A DNA stretch of 64,000 bases from Egaibacter danicus. GTDB taxonomy: Bacteria > Pseudomonadota > Gammaproteobacteria > Burkholderiales > Burkholderiaceae_C. Location of the stretch: NCBI GenBank assembly GCA_016707075.1, contig JADJII010000014.1, positions 1-64,000 of the forward strand. Reading direction: 5' to 3'. The notes beneath the pieces are model-generated. The model saw only the letters and a list, made by a program, of their open reading frames with translations, was not told the DNA's origin and ran no database searches. How positions within the stretch are numbered: position 1 is the stretch's first letter; each line of letters opens with the position of its first letter. Positions 16,501 to 24,054 of this stretch are shown here, in pieces. A program made the position numbers and the translations under genes.

Positions 16501-18516
16501 ATGTTCACAAAAATTCTGATTGCCAATCGCGGTGAGATCGCCTGTCGGGTTGCGGCAACGGCCCGCAGACTGGCGATCAAAACCGTTGCGGTGTACTCCG
16601 ATGCTGATGCCAATGCCAAGCACGTGAGCGCTTGTGACGAGGCTGTTTATATAGGTGGCAGCGCACCCAAAGACAGCTACCTGCGCTGGGGGCGGATATT
16701 GGAGGCTGCCCGGGCCACGGGGGCTCAGGCGGTCCATCCTGGCTATGGCTTCCTGAGTGAGAACGAGGAGTTTGCACGGGCGTGTGCCGATGCAGGCTTG
16801 GTATTCATCGGGCCACCACCTTCTGCCATCAAAGCCATGGGACTGAAGGCAGAGTCCAAGCAGTTGATGGAAAAAGCGGGCGTTCCGCTGGTACCCGGCT
16901 ACCACGGAGCGGATCAAAACCCGGCGTTGCTCCGAAACCAGGCTGACCGTATGGGCTATCCGGTGCTCATCAAGGCCAGCGCGGGTGGCGGCGGCAAAGG
17001 TATGCGGGCGGTGGACAAGCCAGAGGACTTTGAAGCTGCATTGGCTGCGTGCAAGCGCGAAGCGATCAACAGCTTTGGCGATGACGCGGTACTGATCGAA
17101 AAGTACGTGCAGCGGCCGCGCCATATCGAGATCCAGATCTTCGGCGATACCCAGGGGAATTACGTGTACCTGTTTGAGCGCGACTGTTCCGTGCAGCGTC
17201 GCCACCAAAAAGTGCTGGAGGAGGCTCCGGCGCCTGGGATGACGCCGGCCATGCGCAAGCAGATGGGTGAAGCGGCGGTTGCTGCGGCAAGAGCGGTGAA
17301 CTACGTTGGCGCGGGCACGGTGGAGTTCATTGTGGAGCAGAAGTCAGATGGTTCGATGAGCTTCTTCTTCATGGAAATGAACACCCGTCTGCAGGTAGAG
17401 CACCCCGTCACCGAGGCGATCACCGGGCTGGATCTGGTGGAGTGGCAACTGCGAATTGCTTGTGGACAAACCCTGCCGCTGGCTCAGGACCAGCTTCGCA
17501 TCATCGGGCACGCCATAGAGGCGCGCATCTGCGCCGAAACACCAGACAACAACTTCCTGCCGGCAACGGGTGCACTCCAGGTTTTCAATCTGCCGGGGTG
17601 TGTGAGTTTCGAGCGCGGGGGCGTCGTGACGGGTTTGGGCGCGGGCGTGCGGCTGGACGCGGGCGTGCGCGAAGGCGATGCCATTTCGCCCTACTACGAC
17701 TCGATGGTGGCCAAGCTCATCGTGCATGGCCAGACGCGGGAGGAGGCGCTGGCCCGAATGGATGCGGCGCTGGCGCAGACACACATCGTGGGGCTGCAAA
17801 CCAATGTCCAGTTCCTGCGGTATGTTGTGCGCAGTCCGTCATTTGCTCAAGGCCAACTCGATACCGCCTTGATTCCTCGCGAACAGGCAGTGCTGTTCAA
17901 ACAGGAACCAGTAGGGCTGGTCTTGGCTGTTGCGGCGTCGGTCGCGCAAATCCTGTTGAGTGAGCGTGCCTGCGAAGGCAATGATCCGTTCAGTCGACGC
18001 GACGGGTGGCGTTCGCACGGCGTGAACGTCCGCCGTTTTGAATTCGAATTTCAGGGCGAGCCTGTCCAAGCAGAGTTGACCTACCTGCACGATGGGACGC
18101 TCCACCTGGCTATTGGAGAGACTGCCGGGATACTGAATGTCGCCGGTGAAGGACGCAGCATCACTATTCAGTACGAGGGACAGCGCCAGACAGTCAATGT
18201 ATACAGGAATCGCGAGATGGTCCACGTGTTCACTGCGCGAGGCGCTACACAAATCATAGCAATTGACCTTCTTGCGCATGCGGGGGACAGTCAGGGTGAG
18301 GGCGGACGCCTGACCGCCCCCATGCCCGGGAAAGTAGTGTCGTTCGCGGTAAAGGCCGGAGACAAGGTGGGCAAGGGGCAAGCGCTGGCGGTGATGGAGG
18401 CCATGAAAATGGAGCACACTATCGCAGCACCACATGACGGAACGGTGGCAGAACTCCTCTATGAGCCTGGAGATCAGGTGGCAGAAGGCTCGGAACTGAT
18501 CAGATTGTCTGCCTGA
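16501..18516 (+). CDS. liuD: Methylcrotonyl-CoA carboxylase biotin-carrier (alpha) subunit
   Basis: 671-residue biotin-dependent carboxylase alpha subunit. The biotin carboxylase domain is N-terminal (KILIANRGEIACRV; ATP-grasp loop KASAGGGGKGMR; MEMNTRLQVEHPVTE), with a linker and a C-terminal biotinyl domain. The biotin-accepting lysine is Lys636 in AMKMEH. With LiuB it carboxylates 3-methylcrotonyl-CoA. The gene order liuB-DUF4126-liuD-ghrA-liuE supports this role over acetyl- or propionyl-CoA carboxylase. Confidence 0.93.
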   Translation: MFTKILIANRGEIACRVAATARRLAIKTVAVYSDADANAKHVSACDEAVYIGGSAPKDSYLRWGRILEAARATGAQAVHPGYGFLSENEEFARACADAGLVFIGPPPSAIKAMGLKAESKQLMEKAGVPLVPGYHGADQNPALLRNQADRMGYPVLIKASAGGGGKGMRAVDKPEDFEAALAACKREAINSFGDDAVLIEKYVQRPRHIEIQIFGDTQGNYVYLFERDCSVQRRHQKVLEEAPAPGMTPAMRKQMGEAAVAAARAVNYVGAGTVEFIVEQKSDGSMSFFFMEMNTRLQVEHPVTEAITGLDLVEWQLRIACGQTLPLAQDQLRIIGHAIEARICAETPDNNFLPATGALQVFNLPGCVSFERGGVVTGLGAGVRLDAGVREGDAISPYYDSMVAKLIVHGQTREEALARMDAALAQTHIVGLQTNVQFLRYVVRSPSFAQGQLDTALIPREQAVLFKQEPVGLVLAVAASVAQILLSERACEGNDPFSRRDGWRSHGVNVRRFEFEFQGEPVQAELTYLHDGTLHLAIGETAGILNVAGEGRSITIQYEGQRQTVNVYRNREMVHVFTARGATQIIAIDLLAHAGDSQGEGGRLTAPMPGKVVSFAVKAGDKVGKGQALAVMEAMKMEHTIAAPHDGTVAELLYEPGDQVAEGSELIRLSA

Positions 18517-18521
18517 TTAGC

Positions 18522-19442
18522 ATGCGCATCACCTTCTGCTGCACAGACACGCAGGCTGACCCATGGCTGGCCGGACTTCGGACAGCGCTGCCTCAGGCCA
18601 GCATTGAACCCTGGCAACCGGGAGCGGTTTCGGCCGATTACGCAGTGGTATGGGCTCCACCGCAGTCCTTTCTGGATGAGCAGACGCAGCTCAAATGCAT
18701 CTTCAATATCGGGGCGGGGGTGGACGCATTGTTGAAACTCAGGCTGCCGTTCAAAGCAAAAGTGGTCCGGCTGGACGATGCAGGCATGTCGGCGCAGATG
18801 GCTGAGTATGTTTGTCACGCCGTGATACGACACTTTCGTGAGTTCGACGGCTTCGCGGCCGATGTGGCGCAGGGGATTTGGTCTTTTCGGAAGCCGCGAC
18901 GTCGCGCGGAGTTTCCCATCGGCGTGATGGGTCTGGGGGTGCTGGGTGAGCGGGTTGCAAAAGCGCTGGCCTCGTTTGAATTCCCGGTGAATGGCTGGAG
19001 CCGGTCGGCCAAGGTCATTGAAGGTGTGCGCTGTTTTACTGGCCCGGAGCAACTGGATGCTTTTTTGGCCGCTACGCGTGTGCTGGTGTGTCTGTTGCCA
19101 CTCACGCCGGACACGCGCGACATCATGCGGCTTGAAACGCTGGCCCGATTGAAGCCCGGGGGCTATGTGATCAACGTGGCCAGAGGCGCTCATCTGGTTG
19201 ATGAAGATCTGGTCACGCTGATCGACCGCGGCCATTTGAGCGGTGCCACACTGGACGTGTTCCGCACGGAACCGTTGCCACAAGGCCATCCATTCTGGCA
19301 CCACCCGAAAATCACCGTGACTCCCCATACGTCAGCTCGAACCCTGCGCGATGAAAGCATCGCCCAGATTGTGGGCAAGATCCAGGCTTTGGAACGCGGT
19401 GAACCCGTTGCCGGTATCGTGGAGCCTGATCGGGGATATTGA
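18522..19442 (+). CDS. ghrA: Glyoxylate/hydroxypyruvate reductase A-like dehydrogenase
   Basis: 306-residue D-2-hydroxyacid dehydrogenase of the GhrA group. The nucleotide-binding loop GVMGLGVLGERVA is visible, as are the catalytic Arg region INVARGAHLVDEDLV, the Glu in FRTEPLP and the His in TVTPHTS. It reduces glyoxylate or hydroxypyruvate with NADPH. It follows liuD by 5 bp and precedes liuE, so it is in the leucine operon; a link to glyoxylate handling is inferred from the nearby aceK. Confidence 0.85.
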   Translation: MRITFCCTDTQADPWLAGLRTALPQASIEPWQPGAVSADYAVVWAPPQSFLDEQTQLKCIFNIGAGVDALLKLRLPFKAKVVRLDDAGMSAQMAEYVCHAVIRHFREFDGFAADVAQGIWSFRKPRRRAEFPIGVMGLGVLGERVAKALASFEFPVNGWSRSAKVIEGVRCFTGPEQLDAFLAATRVLVCLLPLTPDTRDIMRLETLARLKPGGYVINVARGAHLVDEDLVTLIDRGHLSGATLDVFRTEPLPQGHPFWHHPKITVTPHTSARTLRDESIAQIVGKIQALERGEPVAGIVEPDRGY

Positions 19443-19451
19443 GGATATCAA

Positions 19452-20360
19452 ATGAGCATGCCGTCAACAGTCAAACTGGTAGATGTGGGCCCGCGTGATG
19501 GTCTGCAGAACGAAAAACAACCTGTGCCAGCTGCCGTCAAGATTGAGTTGGTACACCGTTTGCAGGACGCAGGCGTCAGGAACATCGAGGTCACCAGTTT
19601 TGTCAGTCCAAAATGGGTGCCACAGATGGCTGACAACGCGCAAGTCATGTCGGGCATTACCCGCAAAGTGGGCGTTTGTTATTCAGTGCTCACGCCCAAC
19701 CTTCAGGGGTTTGAGGCGGCGTTGAAGTCGAATCCTGACGAAATTGTGGTGTTCGGTGCAGCCAGTGAGGCTTTTAGCCAGCGAAATATCAATTGTTCGA
19801 TTGCCCAGAGTATTGAGCGGTTTCGGCCCGTGGTGGAGGCGGCGCTTGCCAGAGGCATTCATGTTCGCGGAGCGATGTCCTGCACGGTGGGTTGCCCTTA
19901 TGAGGGCGACATTGCTCCGGCTCGTGTATCTATGCTGGCCGGGTTGATGAAAGACATCGGCGTACAGCATGTCGGTGTGGCCGATACCATTGGTGTGGGT
20001 ACCCCTGTCAAGGTTCAGCGCGCTATGGAGGCGACTCTGAGGCACTACGACGTCAACGATATTTCAGGTCATTTCCACGACACTTACGGGCAAGCCCTGG
20101 CCAATACCCTGATATGCCTGCAAATGGGTATCTGGCAGTTTGATACCGCAGTAGCCGGTCTTGGCGGTTGCCCCTACGCCAAGGGTGCGACTGGCAACGT
20201 TGCCTCCGAAGATGTGGTTTACATGCTCCAGGGTATGGGTATCGAGACAGGTATCGATCTGGACAAGCTGATCGACGCAGGAAAATTTATCAGTGATGTG
20301 CTGGAGCGCAAGCCCAACTCCAGAGCAGCAACGGCCTTGCTGAACAAGAGAGTGGGATGA
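19452..20360 (+). CDS. liuE: Hydroxymethylglutaryl-CoA lyase
   Basis: 302-residue HMG-CoA lyase that splits HMG-CoA into acetyl-CoA and acetoacetate, the last step of leucine breakdown. The TIM-barrel signature VDVGPRDGLQNE carries the catalytic Arg and metal ligand. DISGHFHDTYGQAL supplies the histidines, and the active-site cysteine loop is GLGGCPYAKGATGN. Its end overlaps the YbaK-like gene by four bases (ATGA). Confidence 0.94.
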   Translation: MSMPSTVKLVDVGPRDGLQNEKQPVPAAVKIELVHRLQDAGVRNIEVTSFVSPKWVPQMADNAQVMSGITRKVGVCYSVLTPNLQGFEAALKSNPDEIVVFGAASEAFSQRNINCSIAQSIERFRPVVEAALARGIHVRGAMSCTVGCPYEGDIAPARVSMLAGLMKDIGVQHVGVADTIGVGTPVKVQRAMEATLRHYDVNDISGHFHDTYGQALANTLICLQMGIWQFDTAVAGLGGCPYAKGATGNVASEDVVYMLQGMGIETGIDLDKLIDAGKFISDVLERKPNSRAATALLNKRVG

Positions 20361-20875
20361 CAGGGATGATCATGTGTGGTGCCGAATTGAAAACTCTGCC
20401 CGAAGGTGTGCAACGCGTTGTTCAGGTCTTGCAGGCCCGCAACCATGCCCATCATCCAGTCATGCTCGATGCTGCCTGCCGGACAGCACGGCAGGCAGCT
20501 GACGCGCTGGGCGTTGCCGTAGGTCAAATCGCCAAAAGCATCATCTTTCGTCGCGAGAGCGACGATATTGCCATTCTGGTGATCACGTCGGGCGACCGGC
20601 GGGTGGATGAAAAGAAGGTGGCCGCATTGGTAGGGGCCATCGGGCGAGCCGATGCTGATTTTGTGAAAGCCCGGACGGGTTTCAGTATTGGCGGCGTGTC
20701 ACCCGTCGCCCATGTGATGGAGTCGGTGACTCTGGTGGACCGCGAGCTGTTCCGTTTTGACGAAATCTGGGCTGCAGCCGGTCACCCGCATGCGGTGTTC
20801 AGACTGAGTCCGGTCGACCTCGAGGCCCTGGCAGGTGCGCCGGTTGCCGATGTCACCGAGCCGTTAACGAGTTGA
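20357..20875 (+). CDS. YbaK/EbsC-family aminoacyl-tRNA deacylase-like protein
   Basis: 172-residue YbaK/ProX-fold protein, probably a trans-editing hydrolase for misacylated tRNA. QIAKSIIFR contains the family's conserved lysine and VTSGDRRVDEKKV and GGVSPVAH are typical. Start ATG 20357 overlaps the liuE stop; an alternative ATG at 20366 would remove three residues. The amino acid specificity cannot be told. It is linked to the operon by position only. Confidence 0.83.
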   Translation: MTGMIMCGAELKTLPEGVQRVVQVLQARNHAHHPVMLDAACRTARQAADALGVAVGQIAKSIIFRRESDDIAILVITSGDRRVDEKKVAALVGAIGRADADFVKARTGFSIGGVSPVAHVMESVTLVDRELFRFDEIWAAAGHPHAVFRLSPVDLEALAGAPVADVTEPLTS

Positions 20876-20882
20876 TCGTGTC

Positions 20883-21110
20883 ATGGTTGCTGCACAATTG
20901 ATAACTGATCGCGCACTGGCGGTGCGAACCATGGCTGGAAATGTCCCATCCCCATGCATTTCCGTATGCCGGATGGATGCCGCGGGCGCCCTGTGCGAAG
21001 GCTGTTTGCGAACCCTCGAGGAGATTCGCCACTGGAGCGCATCCAGCGATTTCGAAAAGAAGGCGATCTGGGCGCTTATTGAGCAGCGCATCGCTGCAAC
21101 GACATCATGA
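20883..21110 (+). CDS. DUF1289 small cysteine-rich protein
   Basis: 75-residue protein with the DUF1289 pattern PSPCISVCRMD...LCEGCLRTLEEI...W and four cysteines that could bind a metal or Fe-S centre. Function unknown. The true start could be internal (for example ATG 20933, just before the conserved block). The stop overlaps the ATG of the next gene by four bases. Confidence 0.75.
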   Translation: MVAAQLITDRALAVRTMAGNVPSPCISVCRMDAAGALCEGCLRTLEEIRHWSASSDFEKKAIWALIEQRIAATTS

Positions 21111-21748
21111 AACACATCACGTTCTATTTTGATTTCATCTCGCCGTATGCCGCTCTGGCATTTGAGCAGCTGCCAGAAAGCTTGATGGGGTTGAGTTACG
21201 GCGTCACGTACAAGCCGATCCTGTTTGCAGCGTTGCTCAAGCGCCATGGGCAACTGGGTCCGGCGGAGATCAAGCCCAAGCGGGACTGGACCTACCGACA
21301 TGTGCAGTGGCTGGCTCACCGCATGGGTCAGGAGTTTCAGCTTCCGGCGGCCCATCCTTTCAACCCGCTGTCGCTGTTGCGGCTGGCCATTGCGAGCAGC
21401 GAACAGGGAACACCCAACCGTTACGTCACCGAAACCCTATTTCGACACGTGTGGCGTGGTGGTGCCGATGCGGTTGATGCCGGGCGTCTGGCGACCCTTG
21501 TTGCCAGTATTGCGCCGCAGCGTGACATGAATGGCGATGAGGTAAAGGCGCAGCTGAAAGCCAATACAGATGAAGCCATCGCATTGGATCTGTTCGGCGT
21601 GCCGGCTTTCGTGGTGGACGACAAGGTGTTTTGGGGACTGGATGCCTTGCCAATGCTTGGCGATTATTTGCGGGGTGACGGCTGGTTTGAGGGCCCGGCG
21701 TGGCATACCGTACACCAGGTTGCGCAAGGCGCCATCCGTCCAAAGTAG
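21107..21748 (+). CDS. 2-hydroxychromene-2-carboxylate isomerase-like (DsbA-fold)
   Basis: 213-residue DsbA-like thioredoxin-fold enzyme of the HCCA isomerase/NahD family, usually glutathione-dependent. The N-terminus FYFDFISPYAALAFEQLP has the conserved serine in SPYA instead of a CxxC pair, and GVPAFVVDDKVFWGLD is the cis-proline region. The physiological substrate is not deducible; these genes often occur without any naphthalene pathway. It is translationally coupled to the DUF1289 gene. Confidence 0.85.
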   Translation: MKHITFYFDFISPYAALAFEQLPESLMGLSYGVTYKPILFAALLKRHGQLGPAEIKPKRDWTYRHVQWLAHRMGQEFQLPAAHPFNPLSLLRLAIASSEQGTPNRYVTETLFRHVWRGGADAVDAGRLATLVASIAPQRDMNGDEVKAQLKANTDEAIALDLFGVPAFVVDDKVFWGLDALPMLGDYLRGDGWFEGPAWHTVHQVAQGAIRPK

Positions 21749-21879
21749 CTATTCTCCACATCACGAAATGAACCCCAAGGGTTTCACCCTAGTTTGTCAG
21801 TATCGGTTCAGTTAGACGTAAGTCGCGGTTGGTTTGGTGTCAGAGCAGGGTCAGAGCCTTCTTCAAGAATAAGCCCTTA

Positions 21880-21894
21880 CCTCCAATTTGGAGG
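21880..21894 (+). promoter_or_regulatory. Small hairpin in leader of MHS transporter gene
   Basis: CCTCC and GGAGG form a 5-bp stem with an AATTT loop in the 170-bp leader, 25 bp before the start codon. It is followed by a second purine-rich ribosome site (TTGGAG at 21905-21910). It could be a decoy ribosome site or a leader structure; evidence is limited to the inverted repeat. Confidence 0.3.
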
Positions 21895-21918
21895 GGCAAA
21901 CCTTTTGGAGACATCAAC

Positions 21919-23682
21919 ATGGCAACAGCAGCGGCCCCACGGCCAATGAGCGCCGAAGAAAAGAAGGTTATCTTTGCTTCGTCATTGGGTACCGTATTTG
22001 AGTGGTACGACTTTTATCTATACGGTTCTTTGGCAGCCATCATTGCCAAGCAGTTCTTCAGTGGTCTGGATGAAGGTTCTGCCTTCATTTTCGCGCTGCT
22101 GGCTTTCGCAGCCGGTTTCATCGTTCGTCCTTTCGGCGCCATTTTCTTTGGCCGCCTGGGTGACATGATTGGCCGTAAATACACGTTCCTGGTCACTATC
22201 CTGATCATGGGCCTGTCAACGTTTATTGTGGGCATCTTGCCAAACTACGCATCGATTGGTGTGGCCGCTCCCGTGATCCTGATTGCCCTGCGCATGTTGC
22301 AAGGCCTGGCACTGGGTGGCGAGTACGGCGGTGCTGCCACTTATGTGGCCGAGCATGCTCCTCATGGAAAACGCGGTGCCTACACCTCCTGGATTCAGAC
22401 CACGGCCACTCTGGGCCTGTTCCTGAGCCTGATGGTGATTCTGGGTACACGTACGATGATTGGCGAAGCAGCCTTTGCTGACTGGGGTTGGCGTGTTCCG
22501 TTCATTGTGTCCATTCTGCTGTTGGCCGTTTCGGTTTACATCCGTTTGAGCATGAACGAGTCGCCTGCTTTCGCCAAGATGAAGGCCGAAGGCAAGACCT
22601 CCAAGGCACCTTTGTCCGAATCATTCGGCCAGTGGAAAAACCTGAAGATCGTAATTTTGGCCCTGATCGGTTTGACCGCTGGTCAAGCCGTCGTCTGGTA
22701 TTCTGGTCAGTTCTACGCCTTGTTCTTCCTGACCCAGGCACTCAAAGTTGACGGTGCGACTGCCAATATCATGGTCGCGATTTCCCTGATGATTGGTACG
22801 CCTTTCTTCATCTTCTTCGGCTCGCTATCCGACAAGATTGGCCGCAAGCCCATCATCATGGCTGGTTGTTTGTTGGCCGTAGTAACTTACTTCCCGGTGT
22901 TCACAGCGCTGACCAAAGCCGCCAACCCTGACCTGGCTGCTGCGCAAGCCGCCAACAAGGTGACCGTGACCGCTGACCCGGCCGAGTGCTCTTTCCAGTT
23001 CAACCCTACCGGTACTGTCAAGTTCACCAGCTCATGCGACATTGCCAAACAACGTTTGGCTGGCGCCTCAGTTAGCTACGACAACATCGCAGCTCCCGCT
23101 GGCACACCCGCTACCATCCACGTTGGCGAGACTTTGGTCAAAGTGAAGTACACACCCGAAGATATTGCCGCCGCCAAAGCCAAGGCCGATGCCAAGCTGG
23201 CCGAAGTAACTGCTGCACAACCCCAGGACCCCAAAGCGCTGGAAGCTGCTACCAAGGCAGTCAAAGACCTGAGCAATGACAAGACCGTTGGTGCGACACT
23301 CCTTGGTGCCAATCTGGGCGCTGCTTTGAAGGCGGCCAACTACCCTGTCAAGGCTGACATGGCCAAGTTTGACAAGGTGACCGTCATTGCCATTCTCACC
23401 TACCTGGTGATTCTGGTGACCATGGTGTACGGCCCGATTGCTGCCATGCTGGTGGAAATGTTCCCGACCCGTATCCGTTACACCTCCATGAGCCTGCCTT
23501 ACCACATCGGCAACGGCTGGTTTGGCGGACTGCTGCCTACGACGGCTTTTGCTATCGTGGCCCAGACCGGAAATATGTACAACGGCCTGTGGTACCCGAT
23601 CATCGTGGCTGGTATGACTTTTGTCATCGGCATGCTGTTCGTCAAGGAAACCAAAGACGTGGATATTTACGCCAACGACTGA
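21919..23682 (+). CDS. MHS-family MFS transporter with large periplasmic insert
   Basis: 587-residue major facilitator of the metabolite:H+ symporter family (ShiA/ProP-like). FEWYDFYLYG, the GRLGDMIGRKYTF loop and ALRMLQGLALGGEYGGA are diagnostic. Between the later membrane helices there is an extra segment of roughly 150 residues (about 355-500), from NPDLAAAQAANK to ADMAKFDK, hydrophilic, with two cysteines (ECSFQF, SSCDIA) that could form a disulfide. It is expected to face the periplasm. The substrate is unknown, probably an organic acid. ATG 21919 follows GGAG; upstream in-frame codons are unlikely to be used. Confidence 0.88.
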   Translation: MATAAAPRPMSAEEKKVIFASSLGTVFEWYDFYLYGSLAAIIAKQFFSGLDEGSAFIFALLAFAAGFIVRPFGAIFFGRLGDMIGRKYTFLVTILIMGLSTFIVGILPNYASIGVAAPVILIALRMLQGLALGGEYGGAATYVAEHAPHGKRGAYTSWIQTTATLGLFLSLMVILGTRTMIGEAAFADWGWRVPFIVSILLLAVSVYIRLSMNESPAFAKMKAEGKTSKAPLSESFGQWKNLKIVILALIGLTAGQAVVWYSGQFYALFFLTQALKVDGATANIMVAISLMIGTPFFIFFGSLSDKIGRKPIIMAGCLLAVVTYFPVFTALTKAANPDLAAAQAANKVTVTADPAECSFQFNPTGTVKFTSSCDIAKQRLAGASVSYDNIAAPAGTPATIHVGETLVKVKYTPEDIAAAKAKADAKLAEVTAAQPQDPKALEAATKAVKDLSNDKTVGATLLGANLGAALKAANYPVKADMAKFDKVTVIAILTYLVILVTMVYGPIAAMLVEMFPTRIRYTSMSLPYHIGNGWFGGLLPTTAFAIVAQTGNMYNGLWYPIIVAGMTFVIGMLFVKETKDVDIYAND

Positions 23683-23691
23683 ACGTGATTT

Positions 23692-23757
23692 GCCGGACGC
23701 CCATCGCTGCGCGTCCGGCCATTCAACAAAAGGTCTTCCCGTTTGCGAAGGCCTTTT
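23692..23757 (+). terminator. Tandem hairpins/rho-independent terminator after MHS transporter
   Basis: First hairpin: GCCGGACGC (23692-23700) pairs perfectly with GCGTCCGGC (23711-23719). Second: AAAAGGTCTT (23728-23737) pairs with AAGGCCTTTT (23748-23757), with one G-T wobble, and runs into a T-rich tract. The second is a typical intrinsic terminator. Confidence 0.75.
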
Positions 23758-23794
23758 CTTTAGTGTTTATCAATCTGAATCCCGGGAGCTGATC

Positions 23795-23971
23795 ATGTGG
23801 AAAATTGCGGTAGGTTTTGCTGTATTTGCAGGTTTGGCGCTGTTTATCCTGTCCAAGGGCGGCGATATTGACATGAGCGGCGAAAAACACGGTACTGAGG
23901 CCACGTCCACGCCCCATGAAGCGGCAAGTGCACCCGCTGCAGCGCAGTTATCTGCTAGCGCACCAAAATAA
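23795..23971 (+). CDS. Small single-pass membrane protein, unknown
   Basis: 58 residues. One N-terminal hydrophobic helix (WKIAVGFAVFAGLALFIL) is followed by SKGGDIDMSGEKHG and an Ala/Pro/Ser-rich tail, probably periplasmic. I recall similar short proteins in related genomes but no function. ATG 23795 is preceded by CGGGAG. It stands alone between the transporter's terminator and uvrA. Confidence 0.65.
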   Translation: MWKIAVGFAVFAGLALFILSKGGDIDMSGEKHGTEATSTPHEAASAPAAAQLSASAPK

Positions 23972-24054
23972 AACTCTATCGTCGATAGCCCTTGACGGGC
24001 GCGGGCTGGTTTGCATGCCTAGAATGTTTGGCCTCAACTGCCACAAAGCAAGCC

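Noticed and set aside
18243..18300. Possible sixth copy of the dispersed repeat in liuD (GCTACACAAATCATAGC...)
   Set aside because: Only the left half resembles the element; the right half codes for a DLLAHAG segment that is normal for LiuD homologues.
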